This document shows positions 1 to 5,694 of a DNA stretch of 5,741 nucleotides, one piece after another. Within the stretch, counting starts at the first letter, position 1. Each line of letters starts with the position of its first letter. A program made the position numbers and the translations under genes. This DNA comes from Clostridiaceae bacterium (GTDB lineage Bacteria > Bacillota > Clostridia > Oscillospirales > Acutalibacteraceae): contig CAJGDQ010000071.1 of NCBI GenBank assembly GCA_904502215.1, positions 1 through 5,741 on the forward strand, given 5' to 3'. Below the pieces are notes generated by a model, which was not told where the DNA came from, searched no databases, and worked only from the letters and a program-made list of their open reading frames with translations.

Positions 1-812
1 CTAACGGCTCGGATGATATTTTGAATTTCGCATTTATGGCATACGGTCAAGACGGTGCGATTTTCAATGATATAACCTATGGCTTTTATAAGGTATTCGC
101 CGAGCTTCACGATGTTACTCCAACGATACTTCCTTTGCTAGAAGATTTTAATATTGACATAAACTCTTTTTTAGGGCAAAATAGGTTTATTGTTTTGGCA
201 AACCCGAACGCCCCAACAGGCATAGCCCTTCCCCTTTCAACCATTGAGAACATAGTTAAATCAAACCCCAATTCAATAGTTTTAATTGATGAAGCTTATG
301 TTGATTTTGGCGGAGAAAGCTGTGCTGAGCTTACTAAGATTTACGATAACCTTTTATGCGTTCAAACCTTTTCTAAATCAAGAAGCTTGGCAGGTGCTAG
401 ACTTGGATTTGCAATAGCAAACGAGAAAATCATAGAAGACCTTGAAAAAATCAAATATTCAACCAATCCATATAATATAAACCGCTTAACAAATATTGCA
501 GGTATTACTGCCATTAGAAACAATACTTATTTTATGGATAATTGTAAAAGAATTATCGAAACAAGAGAAAATGTTACTAAAGAACTTGAAAACCTTGGTT
601 TCAAAGTTCTTCCCTCAAAGGCTAACTTTATCTTTGCAAAATCGGATAAAATCGGTGGCAAAGAGTTATATGGAAAATTAAAAGAAAAAGGCGTTTTGGT
701 TCGCCATTTCGAAAATCCGAGAATTAAAGAATATAACCGAATAACCATTGGTTCGAAAGAAGAAATGGATGTATTTATAGCTAAAGTTAAAGAAATTTTA
801 GGAGATTTTTAA
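1..812 (+). CDS. hisC: Histidinol-phosphate aminotransferase, 5'-truncated by the window edge
   Basis: PLP-dependent class I/II aminotransferase that interconverts imidazole-acetol phosphate plus glutamate with L-histidinol phosphate plus 2-oxoglutarate, late in cytosolic histidine synthesis. The reading frame is open from base 3 and begins NGSDDIL, the conserved HisC motif 'NGSDE-', so the TTG at 21 is an internal Leu and not the start. About 269 residues are visible, and a usual HisC is about 350, so roughly 80 N-terminal residues lie before base 1. In window numbering, NPNAPTG is at 67-73, the PLP-ring Asp96 is in LIDEAY, and the Schiff-base Lys125 is in FSKSRSLAGAR with the phosphate-contacting Arg133. 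A C-terminal NRITIGS completes the fold. The TAA is followed one base later by the hisB ATG. Other acyl-substrate aminotransferases share this fold, but the his operon context settles the assignment. Confidence 0.97.
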   Translation, partial: NGSDDILNFAFMAYGQDGAIFNDITYGFYKVFAELHDVTPTILPLLEDFNIDINSFLGQNRFIVLANPNAPTGIALPLSTIENIVKSNPNSIVLIDEAYVDFGGESCAELTKIYDNLLCVQTFSKSRSLAGARLGFAIANEKIIEDLEKIKYSTNPYNINRLTNIAGITAIRNNTYFMDNCKRIIETRENVTKELENLGFKVLPSKANFIFAKSDKIGGKELYGKLKEKGVLVRHFENPRIKEYNRITIGSKEEMDVFIAKVKEILGDF

Positions 813-813
813 T

Positions 814-1401
814 ATGAGAATTGCTGAAATTAACCGCAAAACTAATGAAACCGATATTAGCTTAAAGCTTAATTTGGATGGTAGCGGAAAAAGTGAAATC
901 AAAACAGGTTGTGGATTTTTAGACCATATGTTAACCCTTTTTGCTTCTCACGCAAGATTTGATTTGAGTATCACTTGCAAGGGAGATACCTATGTTGATT
1001 ATCATCACACCGTTGAAGATATCGGCATTGCCTTAGGTCAGGCTCTTAAAGAGGCTCTAGGAGATAAAAGAGGTATTATTCGCTATGGTTCCATGCTTCT
1101 TCCTATGGATGAAGCTTTAATCCAAACTGCCGTTGATATTTCGGGAAGAGATTATCTTTCTTTTGGTCTTTCTATCCCCGCTGAAAAGGTTGGCGATTTC
1201 GATACTGAGCTTGTTGAAGAATTTTTCTTAAGTCTTGTTAGAAATTCCGGTATCACTCTTCACATAAATCAGCTTGCAGGTAAAAACTCTCATCACATAA
1301 TTGAGGGCACGTTTAAATCGGTTGCAAGAGCTTTAAAACAGGCAGTTGCTATTGATAGTGCTAACGCTGATGAAATTCCGTCTACTAAAGGTGTTCTTTA
1401 A
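814..1401 (+). CDS. hisB: Imidazoleglycerol-phosphate dehydratase (monofunctional)
   Basis: Manganese-dependent dehydratase that converts imidazole glycerol phosphate to imidazole-acetol phosphate, the substrate of HisC. It has 195 residues, the normal length for the stand-alone enzyme, with no N-terminal histidinol-phosphate phosphatase domain of the enterobacterial HisB type. The two metal-binding half-repeats are visible: DYHHTVED at 62-69 (His64, His65, Glu68) and NSHHIIEG at 158-165 (His160, His161, Glu164). Also present are GFLDHML at 34-40, MDEAL at 98-102, SGRDYL at 110-115, DFDTELVEEFF at 128-138 and the typical IPSTKGVL C terminus. The ATG is preceded by AGGAG at 800-804 with a 9-nt spacer, inside the end of hisC. 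The TAA overlaps the next gene's ATG by one base (TAATG), which suggests translational coupling. Confidence 0.98.
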   Translation: MRIAEINRKTNETDISLKLNLDGSGKSEIKTGCGFLDHMLTLFASHARFDLSITCKGDTYVDYHHTVEDIGIALGQALKEALGDKRGIIRYGSMLLPMDEALIQTAVDISGRDYLSFGLSIPAEKVGDFDTELVEEFFLSLVRNSGITLHINQLAGKNSHHIIEGTFKSVARALKQAVAIDSANADEIPSTKGVL

Positions 1402-2015
1402 TGATAGCAATAATTGATTATGGGGTTGGAAACCTCTTTTCCCTTTCTTCTTCTTTTAAGAAAATCGGTGCTGAGGTTATGATTACAAGCAACCCCGAGG
1501 ATATAAAAAATGCCGATAAATTAGTTCTTCCGGGCGTTGGCGCTTTCGGAGATGCCGCTGAAAAGTTAAGGAATAGCGGTCTTGATAAATTGATAATTGA
1601 AGAGGCAAACAAGGGCAAAAAGCTTCTTGGAATTTGCCTTGGTATGCAGTTGCTTTTCGATAAAAGCTTTGAATATGGCGAGCATAACGGCTTGGGACTA
1701 ATTTCAGGAAATGTTATTCCTATGGAAAACAATATTCCAAAAAATCTTAAAATTCCACATATTGGATGGAATGCTCTCAAATTCCATAACGCTTCTCCCC
1801 TTTTTAAATATATAAATGAGGGGGACTGTGTTTATTTTGTTCATTCCTTTTATGCCGATAACTGCGAGGATGCCCTTATCGCTTCAAGTGAATATGGCAA
1901 GCAAATAACCGCTGCAGTTGCAAAAGATAATGTTTTTGGTTGCCAATTCCATCCCGAAAAAAGCGGAAATATTGGACTTAACATTTTAAAAGCATTTTGC
2001 GAATTAGGAGATTAA
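1401..2015 (+). CDS. hisH: Imidazole glycerol phosphate synthase, glutaminase subunit HisH
   Basis: Class I glutamine amidotransferase subunit that hydrolyses glutamine and passes ammonia to HisF for imidazole ring closure. The 204 residues cover the whole domain. The start is MIAIIDYGVGNL, followed by LPGVGAFGD (43-51) with the oxyanion-region glycines. The nucleophile is Cys79 in GICLGMQLLF, PHIGWN is at 119-124, YFVHSFYA is at 145-152, and the catalytic dyad partners are His184 and Glu186 in FHPEKS. All catalytic residues are intact, so it should be active once bound to HisF. The start is set by the hisB stop overlap and an AAAGGTG site at 1387-1393 with a 7-nt spacer, which is weaker than at neighbouring genes. 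Translation therefore probably depends partly on ribosomes finishing hisB. hisA lies between hisH and its partner hisF, the commonest bacterial arrangement. Confidence 0.98.
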   Translation: MIAIIDYGVGNLFSLSSSFKKIGAEVMITSNPEDIKNADKLVLPGVGAFGDAAEKLRNSGLDKLIIEEANKGKKLLGICLGMQLLFDKSFEYGEHNGLGLISGNVIPMENNIPKNLKIPHIGWNALKFHNASPLFKYINEGDCVYFVHSFYADNCEDALIASSEYGKQITAAVAKDNVFGCQFHPEKSGNIGLNILKAFCELGD

Positions 2016-2016
2016 T

Positions 2017-2730
2017 ATGAAAATTTTTCCCGCAATTGATTTATATAACGGCAAGGCTGTGCGTCTTTTAAAGGGCGATTATGATAAAATGACCGTTTAT
2101 AGCGATAACCCCATAGAAATCGCAAGAGATTTTGAAAGCAAGGGTGCAGGCTTTATTCATATGGTAGATTTAGAGGGTGCTAAGGATGGCACAACTCCAA
2201 ATCTTGAAACCGTTAAAAAAATCGCTAATGAAACCGGTCTTTTTACCGAAATCGGTGGCGGTATTCGTTCTATGGAAACCATTGAAAAATACCTTGAAAA
2301 TGGTGTTGACCGAGTAATTCTCGGAACTGCCGCAGTTGAAAACCCTGAGTTTTTAAAGTTAGCAATTGCAAAATACGGCGAAAGAATTGCCGTTGGCGTT
2401 GATATTAAGGACGGCTTTGTTGCTATCAAGGGTTGGCTTGAAAAAAGTCAATATTCCGGCATTGAGTTTTGCGAAATGATGCAAAACATAGGGGTTAAAA
2501 CCCTTATTTGCACCGATATTTCAAAGGATGGCGCTATGCAAGGCACTAACCGAGAATTATATAAGGAATTATCAAAAAGATTTGATATTGACATTGTAGC
2601 ATCGGGCGGCGTTTCCTCGATTGATGATATAAAAGCCTTGAGGAAGCTCGATTTATATGGTGCTATTATCGGAAAGGCATATTATATCGGTGCTATAAAA
2701 TTAGAAGAAGCCTTGGAGGCAGCAAAATGA
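2017..2730 (+). CDS. hisA: ProFAR isomerase (phosphoribosylformimino-AICAR-phosphate isomerase)
   Basis: A (beta/alpha)8-barrel isomerase that performs an Amadori rearrangement of ProFAR to PRFAR, the substrate of HisF/HisH. It has 237 residues, close to the family's usual 240. The catalytic pair is visible: Asp8 in PAIDL (general base) and Asp129 in VGVDIKDG (general acid). Phosphate-binding loops are GGGIR at 80-84 and ASGGVSS at 195-201, and VDLEGA at 50-55 and CTDISKDG at 165-172 are typical HisA signatures. Trp140 in KGWLE fits HisA rather than the bifunctional actinobacterial PriA, because a complete histidine operon with no trp genes surrounds it. The ATG has AGGAG at 2006-2010 with a 6-nt spacer inside the end of hisH, and one base separates the hisH stop from this start. 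The TGA overlaps the hisF ATG by 4 bases. Confidence 0.98.
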   Translation: MKIFPAIDLYNGKAVRLLKGDYDKMTVYSDNPIEIARDFESKGAGFIHMVDLEGAKDGTTPNLETVKKIANETGLFTEIGGGIRSMETIEKYLENGVDRVILGTAAVENPEFLKLAIAKYGERIAVGVDIKDGFVAIKGWLEKSQYSGIEFCEMMQNIGVKTLICTDISKDGAMQGTNRELYKELSKRFDIDIVASGGVSSIDDIKALRKLDLYGAIIGKAYYIGAIKLEEALEAAK

Positions 2731-3485
2731 TAACAAAAAGAATAATTCCCTGCCTTGACGTTAAGGATGGCAGGGTTGTTAAAGGGGTTAATTTCAAGAA
2801 TTTAAATGATGTTTCCTCCCCTGTTGAGCTTGGAAAGTTTTATAGTGATTGCGGTGCTGATGAGCTTGTTTTCTATGATATAACCGCTTCAAGCGATGGA
2901 AGACAGTTATTTACCGACATTTTAAAAGAGGTCGCCTCAAACATATTTATCCCCCTAACTGTTGGCGGCGGAATAAACACTATAGAAGATTTTGATAGGG
3001 TTTTAAAATGCGGTGCCGATAAGGTTAGCGTTAATTCAGGTGCCATCAAAAACCCAAACCTAATATCAGAAGCCGCCAAGAAATATGGCAACCAATGTGT
3101 TGTAATTTCGGCCGATGTTAAAAGGGTTGACGGCGAGTTCAGAGTATTCGCCAAGGGCGGCCGTGAGGATACAGGAATTGAAGCTATTTCTTGGATAAGA
3201 AAGTGCGTTGAGCTTGGGGCCGGCGAAGTTGTTGTTAACTCTATCGATACCGATGGCGTTAAAAAAGGCTTTGATATAGAGATGCTTAAAGCTGTTTGCG
3301 AGGCTGTTAATGTTCCCGTTATTGCATCAGGCGGCGCAGGCTCTAAGCAAGATTTTGTTAAGCTCTTTAAAGAAATTCCTGATATAGATGCAGGGCTTGC
3401 CGCTTCTATATTCCATTTTGGCGAGGTTGAAATTGCCGACCTCAAAAAAACACTAAAAGAAAACAACATTATTGTTAGGAGTTAA
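2727..3485 (+). CDS. hisF: Imidazole glycerol phosphate synthase, cyclase subunit HisF
   Basis: A (beta/alpha)8-barrel cyclase that uses ammonia from HisH to convert PRFAR into imidazole glycerol phosphate and AICAR. It has 252 residues, the full family length. Catalytic Asp11 (PCLDVKDGR) and Asp130 (SADVKR) are present. The residues reported to gate the ammonia tunnel in Thermotoga HisF appear at the same numbers here: Arg5, Glu46, Lys99 and Glu167. Phosphate-binding segments are VGGGIN at 79-84 and ASGGAG at 200-205, and LAASIFHFGE at 224-233 closes the barrel. Two stretches differ from the commonest HisF consensus as I recall it: SADVKR for -IDAKR, and NSIDTDGVKKGFD (171-183) for TSMDRDGTKxGYD. 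The start is fixed by GGAGG at 2715-2719 (7-nt spacer) and the ATGA overlap with hisA, which implies coupled translation. Confidence 0.98.
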   Translation: MITKRIIPCLDVKDGRVVKGVNFKNLNDVSSPVELGKFYSDCGADELVFYDITASSDGRQLFTDILKEVASNIFIPLTVGGGINTIEDFDRVLKCGADKVSVNSGAIKNPNLISEAAKKYGNQCVVISADVKRVDGEFRVFAKGGREDTGIEAISWIRKCVELGAGEVVVNSIDTDGVKKGFDIEMLKAVCEAVNVPVIASGGAGSKQDFVKLFKEIPDIDAGLAASIFHFGEVEIADLKKTLKENNIIVRS

Positions 3486-3489
3486 GGAG
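3484..3489 (+). promoter_or_regulatory. Ribosome binding site that decides the hisIE start
   Basis: AAGGAG follows the hisF stop directly. It lies only 1 nt before the first in-frame ATG (3491) but 7 nt before the second ATG (3497). The usual spacer is 5-9 nt, so initiation should occur at 3497. This site is also the only his junction in the window where the Shine-Dalgarno lies mostly outside the upstream coding region. Confidence 0.8.
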
Positions 3490-3496
3490 AATGTAT

Positions 3497-4144
3497 ATGC
3501 TTAATATTGATGAACTTAAATTTGATAGTAACGGACTTATCCCCGCTATCGTTGTTGACGCCGAAACCAAAAAGGTTTTAACCTTGGCTTATATGAATAA
3601 GGAAAGCCTTAAAATCTCTATGGAAAAGGAGCTCACTTGCTTTTATAGCCGTTCAAGAAACGAGCTTTGGCTAAAAGGAGAAACAAGCGGAAATTATCAG
3701 CATATCGTATCTATTACTGCCGACTGCGATAAGGATGCTTTAACAGTGCTTGTTAAAAAAGATGGCCCCGCCTGTCATACAGGGACTGACAGTTGCTTTA
3801 CTAAACCTGTTTTTGAATCTAAAGAAAATTCCGCTTTTTCTATGCAAGGACTTTACGAACTTTTAGAGGGCAGAAAAAAAGACCTTCCCGAAGGTTCTTA
3901 TACCACCTATCTTTTCCAAAAGGGAATTGATAAAATATTGAAGAAAATCGGTGAGGAATGCACCGAGGTTATCATAGCTTCAAAAGCTAATGATAAAAAA
4001 GAAACCGTTTATGAGGTTGCCGACCTTGCTTATCATATAATGGTTATGATGGTTGAAATGGGAATTAGCGTTGATGATATTAAGAAAGAGCTCGCCTCTC
4101 GCCACATTATAGACCATAAAGTCAAACAAGAAAAAATGACATAA
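3497..4144 (+). CDS. hisIE: Bifunctional phosphoribosyl-AMP cyclohydrolase / phosphoribosyl-ATP pyrophosphohydrolase
   Basis: Catalyses steps 2 and 3 of histidine synthesis: the C-terminal HisE domain cleaves pyrophosphate from PR-ATP, and the N-terminal HisI domain opens the purine ring of PR-AMP. From the ATG at 3497 the protein is 215 residues, typical for the fusion. The HisI half (about 1-106) shows FYSRSRNELWLKGETSG at 49-65. Its metal ligands are Asp76, Asp78 and Asp80 (ADCDKDA) and the zinc cysteines Cys77, Cys93 and Cys100. The HisE half (about 116-205) shows the all-helical MazG-like signature KIGEECTEVIIA at 150-161 and EVADLAYH at 173-180. A linker at about 107-115 joins them, and a short basic tail follows. 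A start at 3491 would add two residues but leaves only 1 nt after the Shine-Dalgarno. It is the last gene of the operon and ends at a hairpin. Confidence 0.96.
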   Translation: MLNIDELKFDSNGLIPAIVVDAETKKVLTLAYMNKESLKISMEKELTCFYSRSRNELWLKGETSGNYQHIVSITADCDKDALTVLVKKDGPACHTGTDSCFTKPVFESKENSAFSMQGLYELLEGRKKDLPEGSYTTYLFQKGIDKILKKIGEECTEVIIASKANDKKETVYEVADLAYHIMVMMVEMGISVDDIKKELASRHIIDHKVKQEKMT

Positions 4145-4170
4145 TAAAAGACCGCTATTGCGGTCTTTTA
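4145..4170. terminator. Bidirectional intrinsic terminator between convergent hisIE and degV
   Basis: A perfect 11-bp inverted repeat (left arm 4145-4155, right arm 4160-4170) with a TATT loop. The GC-rich core AGACCGC/GCGGTCT is flanked by A4 on one side and T4 on the other, so read from either strand the stem ends in a U run. On the plus strand the run continues into ATTTTA. The left arm begins at the base after the hisIE TAA, and the right arm ends 3 bp before the degV stop codon, so one hairpin most likely serves both genes. Confidence 0.9.
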
Positions 4171-4173
4171 ATT

Positions 4174-5043
4174 TTATCTTTCTTTTCCGATAAAGAACAC
4201 AGCTAGTGTTCCGGGGCCTGCGTGAGCAGCGATTACGGGGTCTAGGATGTTATATGTAATACCCTTAACCTTGTATTTATCCAAAATCATTTTACCAAGA
4301 GTTTTAGCATCCTCCAGACAATCGCCATGAACAATAAATATCTCTTGTTCTTTAATATTTATTCCCTTCTCCCCAAGAGAATCGGCAAGAAATTCAAGAG
4401 TGGCTTTTCGGCCTCTAACCTTACCGGTTACATAAAGCTTACCATCATCCGCCATATGAAGAAGGGGTTTAATTCCAAGTAAACTTCCAACAACAGCACT
4501 TGTTCCCGAAAGCCTACCGCCTCTTTTTAAGAAGAATAAATCATCAATGGTGAAGATATGGGCAATAGAAAGCTTGTTATTTTCAGCCCATTCAGCAGCC
4601 TCTTCTATAGTTTTGCCTTCGGCCTTAAGTTTAGAAACATAATAAACAAGCATTCCCTGACCCATAGATGCGCAAAGACTATCAACAACGATAATCTTTC
4701 TATCGGGGAACATTTCTTTATAATCCTCGGCCGCAAGCTTAATATTTTGACAGGTGCCCGAAAGTCCCGAAGAAAAAGCAAGCACCAAAACATCCTCGCC
4801 GCTTTGTAAAACAGGCAGTATAACCTTATCGCAATCCCCTCTATTTGCAAGAGAGGTTGTTATCATAGCCTTTTCACGAAGAAGCTTATAAACGGGAGAA
4901 AAATCAGTTTTAACTCCTTTTATATAACTATCATAATCTTTTCCATCAATATTATATTTAAGGGAAATAATTTCAGTATCATAATCTTTAATTTGCTCAT
5001 CGGTTAAATTTGCAGCCGAATCGGTAATAATTTTATAGCTCAT
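4174..5043 (-). CDS. DegV family fatty-acid-binding protein (FakB-like)
   Basis: A cytosolic protein of the DegV/FakB family. Studied members hold one fatty acid and present it to the kinase FakA, giving acyl-phosphate for phospholipid synthesis. It has 289 residues, full family length. The N-terminal domain opens with KIITDSAANL (4-13) and contains the ligand-contacting TTS at 62-64 and SSGLSGT at 91-97. VDSLCASMGQG (120-130) links to the second domain, with LFFLKRGGRLSG at 169-180 and the C-terminal AAHAGPGTLAVFF at 272-284, whose His274 matches the conserved family histidine. There is no signal peptide or membrane segment. The ATG has AGGAG at 5050-5054 with a 6-nt spacer. The gene is convergent with the his operon and has no functional link to it that I can see. 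No fakA is in the window, and the fatty-acid specificity cannot be read from sequence. Confidence 0.95.
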   Translation of the reverse strand: MSYKIITDSAANLTDEQIKDYDTEIISLKYNIDGKDYDSYIKGVKTDFSPVYKLLREKAMITTSLANRGDCDKVILPVLQSGEDVLVLAFSSGLSGTCQNIKLAAEDYKEMFPDRKIIVVDSLCASMGQGMLVYYVSKLKAEGKTIEEAAEWAENNKLSIAHIFTIDDLFFLKRGGRLSGTSAVVGSLLGIKPLLHMADDGKLYVTGKVRGRKATLEFLADSLGEKGINIKEQEIFIVHGDCLEDAKTLGKMILDKYKVKGITYNILDPVIAAHAGPGTLAVFFIGKER

Positions 5044-5071
5044 AACTTGCTCCTTTAAGTTTTATATTTAT

Positions 5072-5099
5072 ATTTTACTGCAAATTCTAAATTTTTCAA
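5072..5099 (-). promoter_or_regulatory. Probable sigma-A-type promoter of the degV gene
   Basis: On the minus strand TTGAAA (5094-5099) and TAAAAT (5072-5077) are separated by 16 bp, and each differs from the sigma-70/A consensus by one base. Transcription would begin near 5065, leaving a leader of about 20 nt before the degV ATG with AGGAG inside it. The element lies downstream of the terminator at 5127-5173, so degV would be its own transcription unit. The region is very A/T-rich, so other -10-like matches exist (for example TATAAA nearby), and the exact hexamers are inference. Confidence 0.55.
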
Positions 5100-5126
5100 T
5101 ATACTGTTGCATTTTGCTTCTCTACC

Positions 5127-5173
5127 AAAAAAACATCCTCAGTAGAGTTTGAAAAACATTCTCTACTGAGGAT
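5127..5173 (-). terminator. Intrinsic terminator after the ECF S-component gene
   Basis: A perfect 13-bp inverted repeat (5135-5147 with 5161-5173) with a 13-nt loop. Reading the minus strand, the stem is followed one base later by seven Ts (5127-5133), the classic layout of a Rho-independent terminator. The stem begins 5 bp beyond the stop codon of the membrane protein gene at 5179. On the plus strand no T run follows the stem, so it should act in the minus direction only. The loop is longer than the usual 3-8 nt. Confidence 0.9.
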
Positions 5174-5178
5174 AGAAT

Positions 5179-5694
5179 TTAATATTTTATGGCCTTATCA
5201 AGCGCTTTTTTAAGAGGTCTATAAAGCAAAATAACTGTTAAGAAATTGCCAAAACCATGCAATAAATCAAACGGAATACCTTTTACTATACTAGTTATTC
5301 CGTAAGCAAATCCACCTATAAAGAAATCAACAGGCGAACAAAGTATGCCAAATAGCAAACCAAAAACCGAGGAAATTAGAGTATAAAATAATGCGCCCTC
5401 TATTTTCCTTGACATGCAAATAATAAAGCATAAAACCGCCCAAACATATAAATATTTGATAACCCAATCTGATATTCCATAAGTTAAAATCTCAAGTCCA
5501 ACAAAGACATAAACCGAAATTAACGCTTTATACCCGAATTTCTTTGTTGTTAGAACTATCAAAAGAGTAACTATTTCTATATTTGGCAGCTGCGACATTA
5601 AAACCTGAGAAACATACATTAACACTCCTAAAAGGGTTAAAACCAATGTTTCTCTAAGCTTAGCTGATGGTGTATGTAATTTCAAATTTATCAC
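5179..5694 (-). CDS. ECF transporter S component (substrate unknown)
   Basis: An integral membrane protein that resembles the substrate-binding S subunit of energy-coupling factor vitamin transporters, which dock onto a shared EcfA/EcfA'/EcfT module (not in this window). It has 171 residues with about six hydrophobic helices, roughly 16-34, 39-50, 57-73, 79-94, 101-126 and 143-160. Recognisable features are the LPNIE turn at 36-40 after helix 1, YLYVWAVL in helix 4 and the late GIPFDLLHGFGN at 139-150. The start is unsettled. GTG at 5694 is the first codon after an in-frame TAG and has no good Shine-Dalgarno, while TTG at 5685 has GGTGA 5 nt upstream. ATG at 5619 has a strong AGGAG but would delete most of helix 1. 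The long form overlaps the upstream gene by 35 bp, consistent with coupled translation. Family assignment comes from recall of pattern, and the substrate cannot be read directly. Confidence 0.75.
   Translation of the reverse strand: MINLKLHTPSAKLRETLVLTLLGVLMYVSQVLMSQLPNIEIVTLLIVLTTKKFGYKALISVYVFVGLEILTYGISDWVIKYLYVWAVLCFIICMSRKIEGALFYTLISSVFGLLFGILCSPVDFFIGGFAYGITSIVKGIPFDLLHGFGNFLTVILLYRPLKKALDKAIKY

Noticed and set aside
21..23. TTG as a start codon for hisC
   Set aside because: The frame is open to the window edge, and the codons before it read NGSDDI, the conserved HisC motif, so the gene begins upstream of the window.
1610..1641. Imperfect inverted repeat CAAGGGCAAA / TTTGCCTTG in hisH
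   Set aside because: It has a bulge, lies in codons around the nucleophile Cys motif, and has no T run or positional logic, so it is likely chance.
1418..1780. A 120-codon minus-strand open frame antisense to hisH
   Set aside because: No recognisable domain. It lies wholly within hisH, whose catalytic motifs are intact, and is a codon-bias shadow.
2489..2505. GGGTT-AA-AACCC palindrome in hisA
   Set aside because: A short stem with a 2-nt loop that could not form well, in the middle of a conserved coding region with no following T run.
2873..3469. A 198-codon minus-strand open frame antisense to hisF
   Set aside because: It is Ser/Pro/Thr-rich low-complexity translation, typical of the shadow of a real gene. 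It has no ribosome site or recognisable motif, and hisF covers the region with full family conservation.
3772..3792. CTGTCA / TGACAG inverted repeat inside hisIE
   Set aside because: Only 6 bp, and it falls in codons for the conserved zinc-binding segment, with no regulatory position.
4558..4809. Plus-strand open frame inside the degV gene
   Set aside because: It overlaps the conserved DegV core antisense, has no family motif, and its product looks like random Lys/Ser/Phe-rich translation.
4174..5043. A role for the DegV-like gene in histidine metabolism
   Set aside because: It is convergent with the his operon, is separated from it by a terminator, has its own promoter, and belongs to a fatty-acid-binding family. 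Adjacency alone is not evidence of a link.
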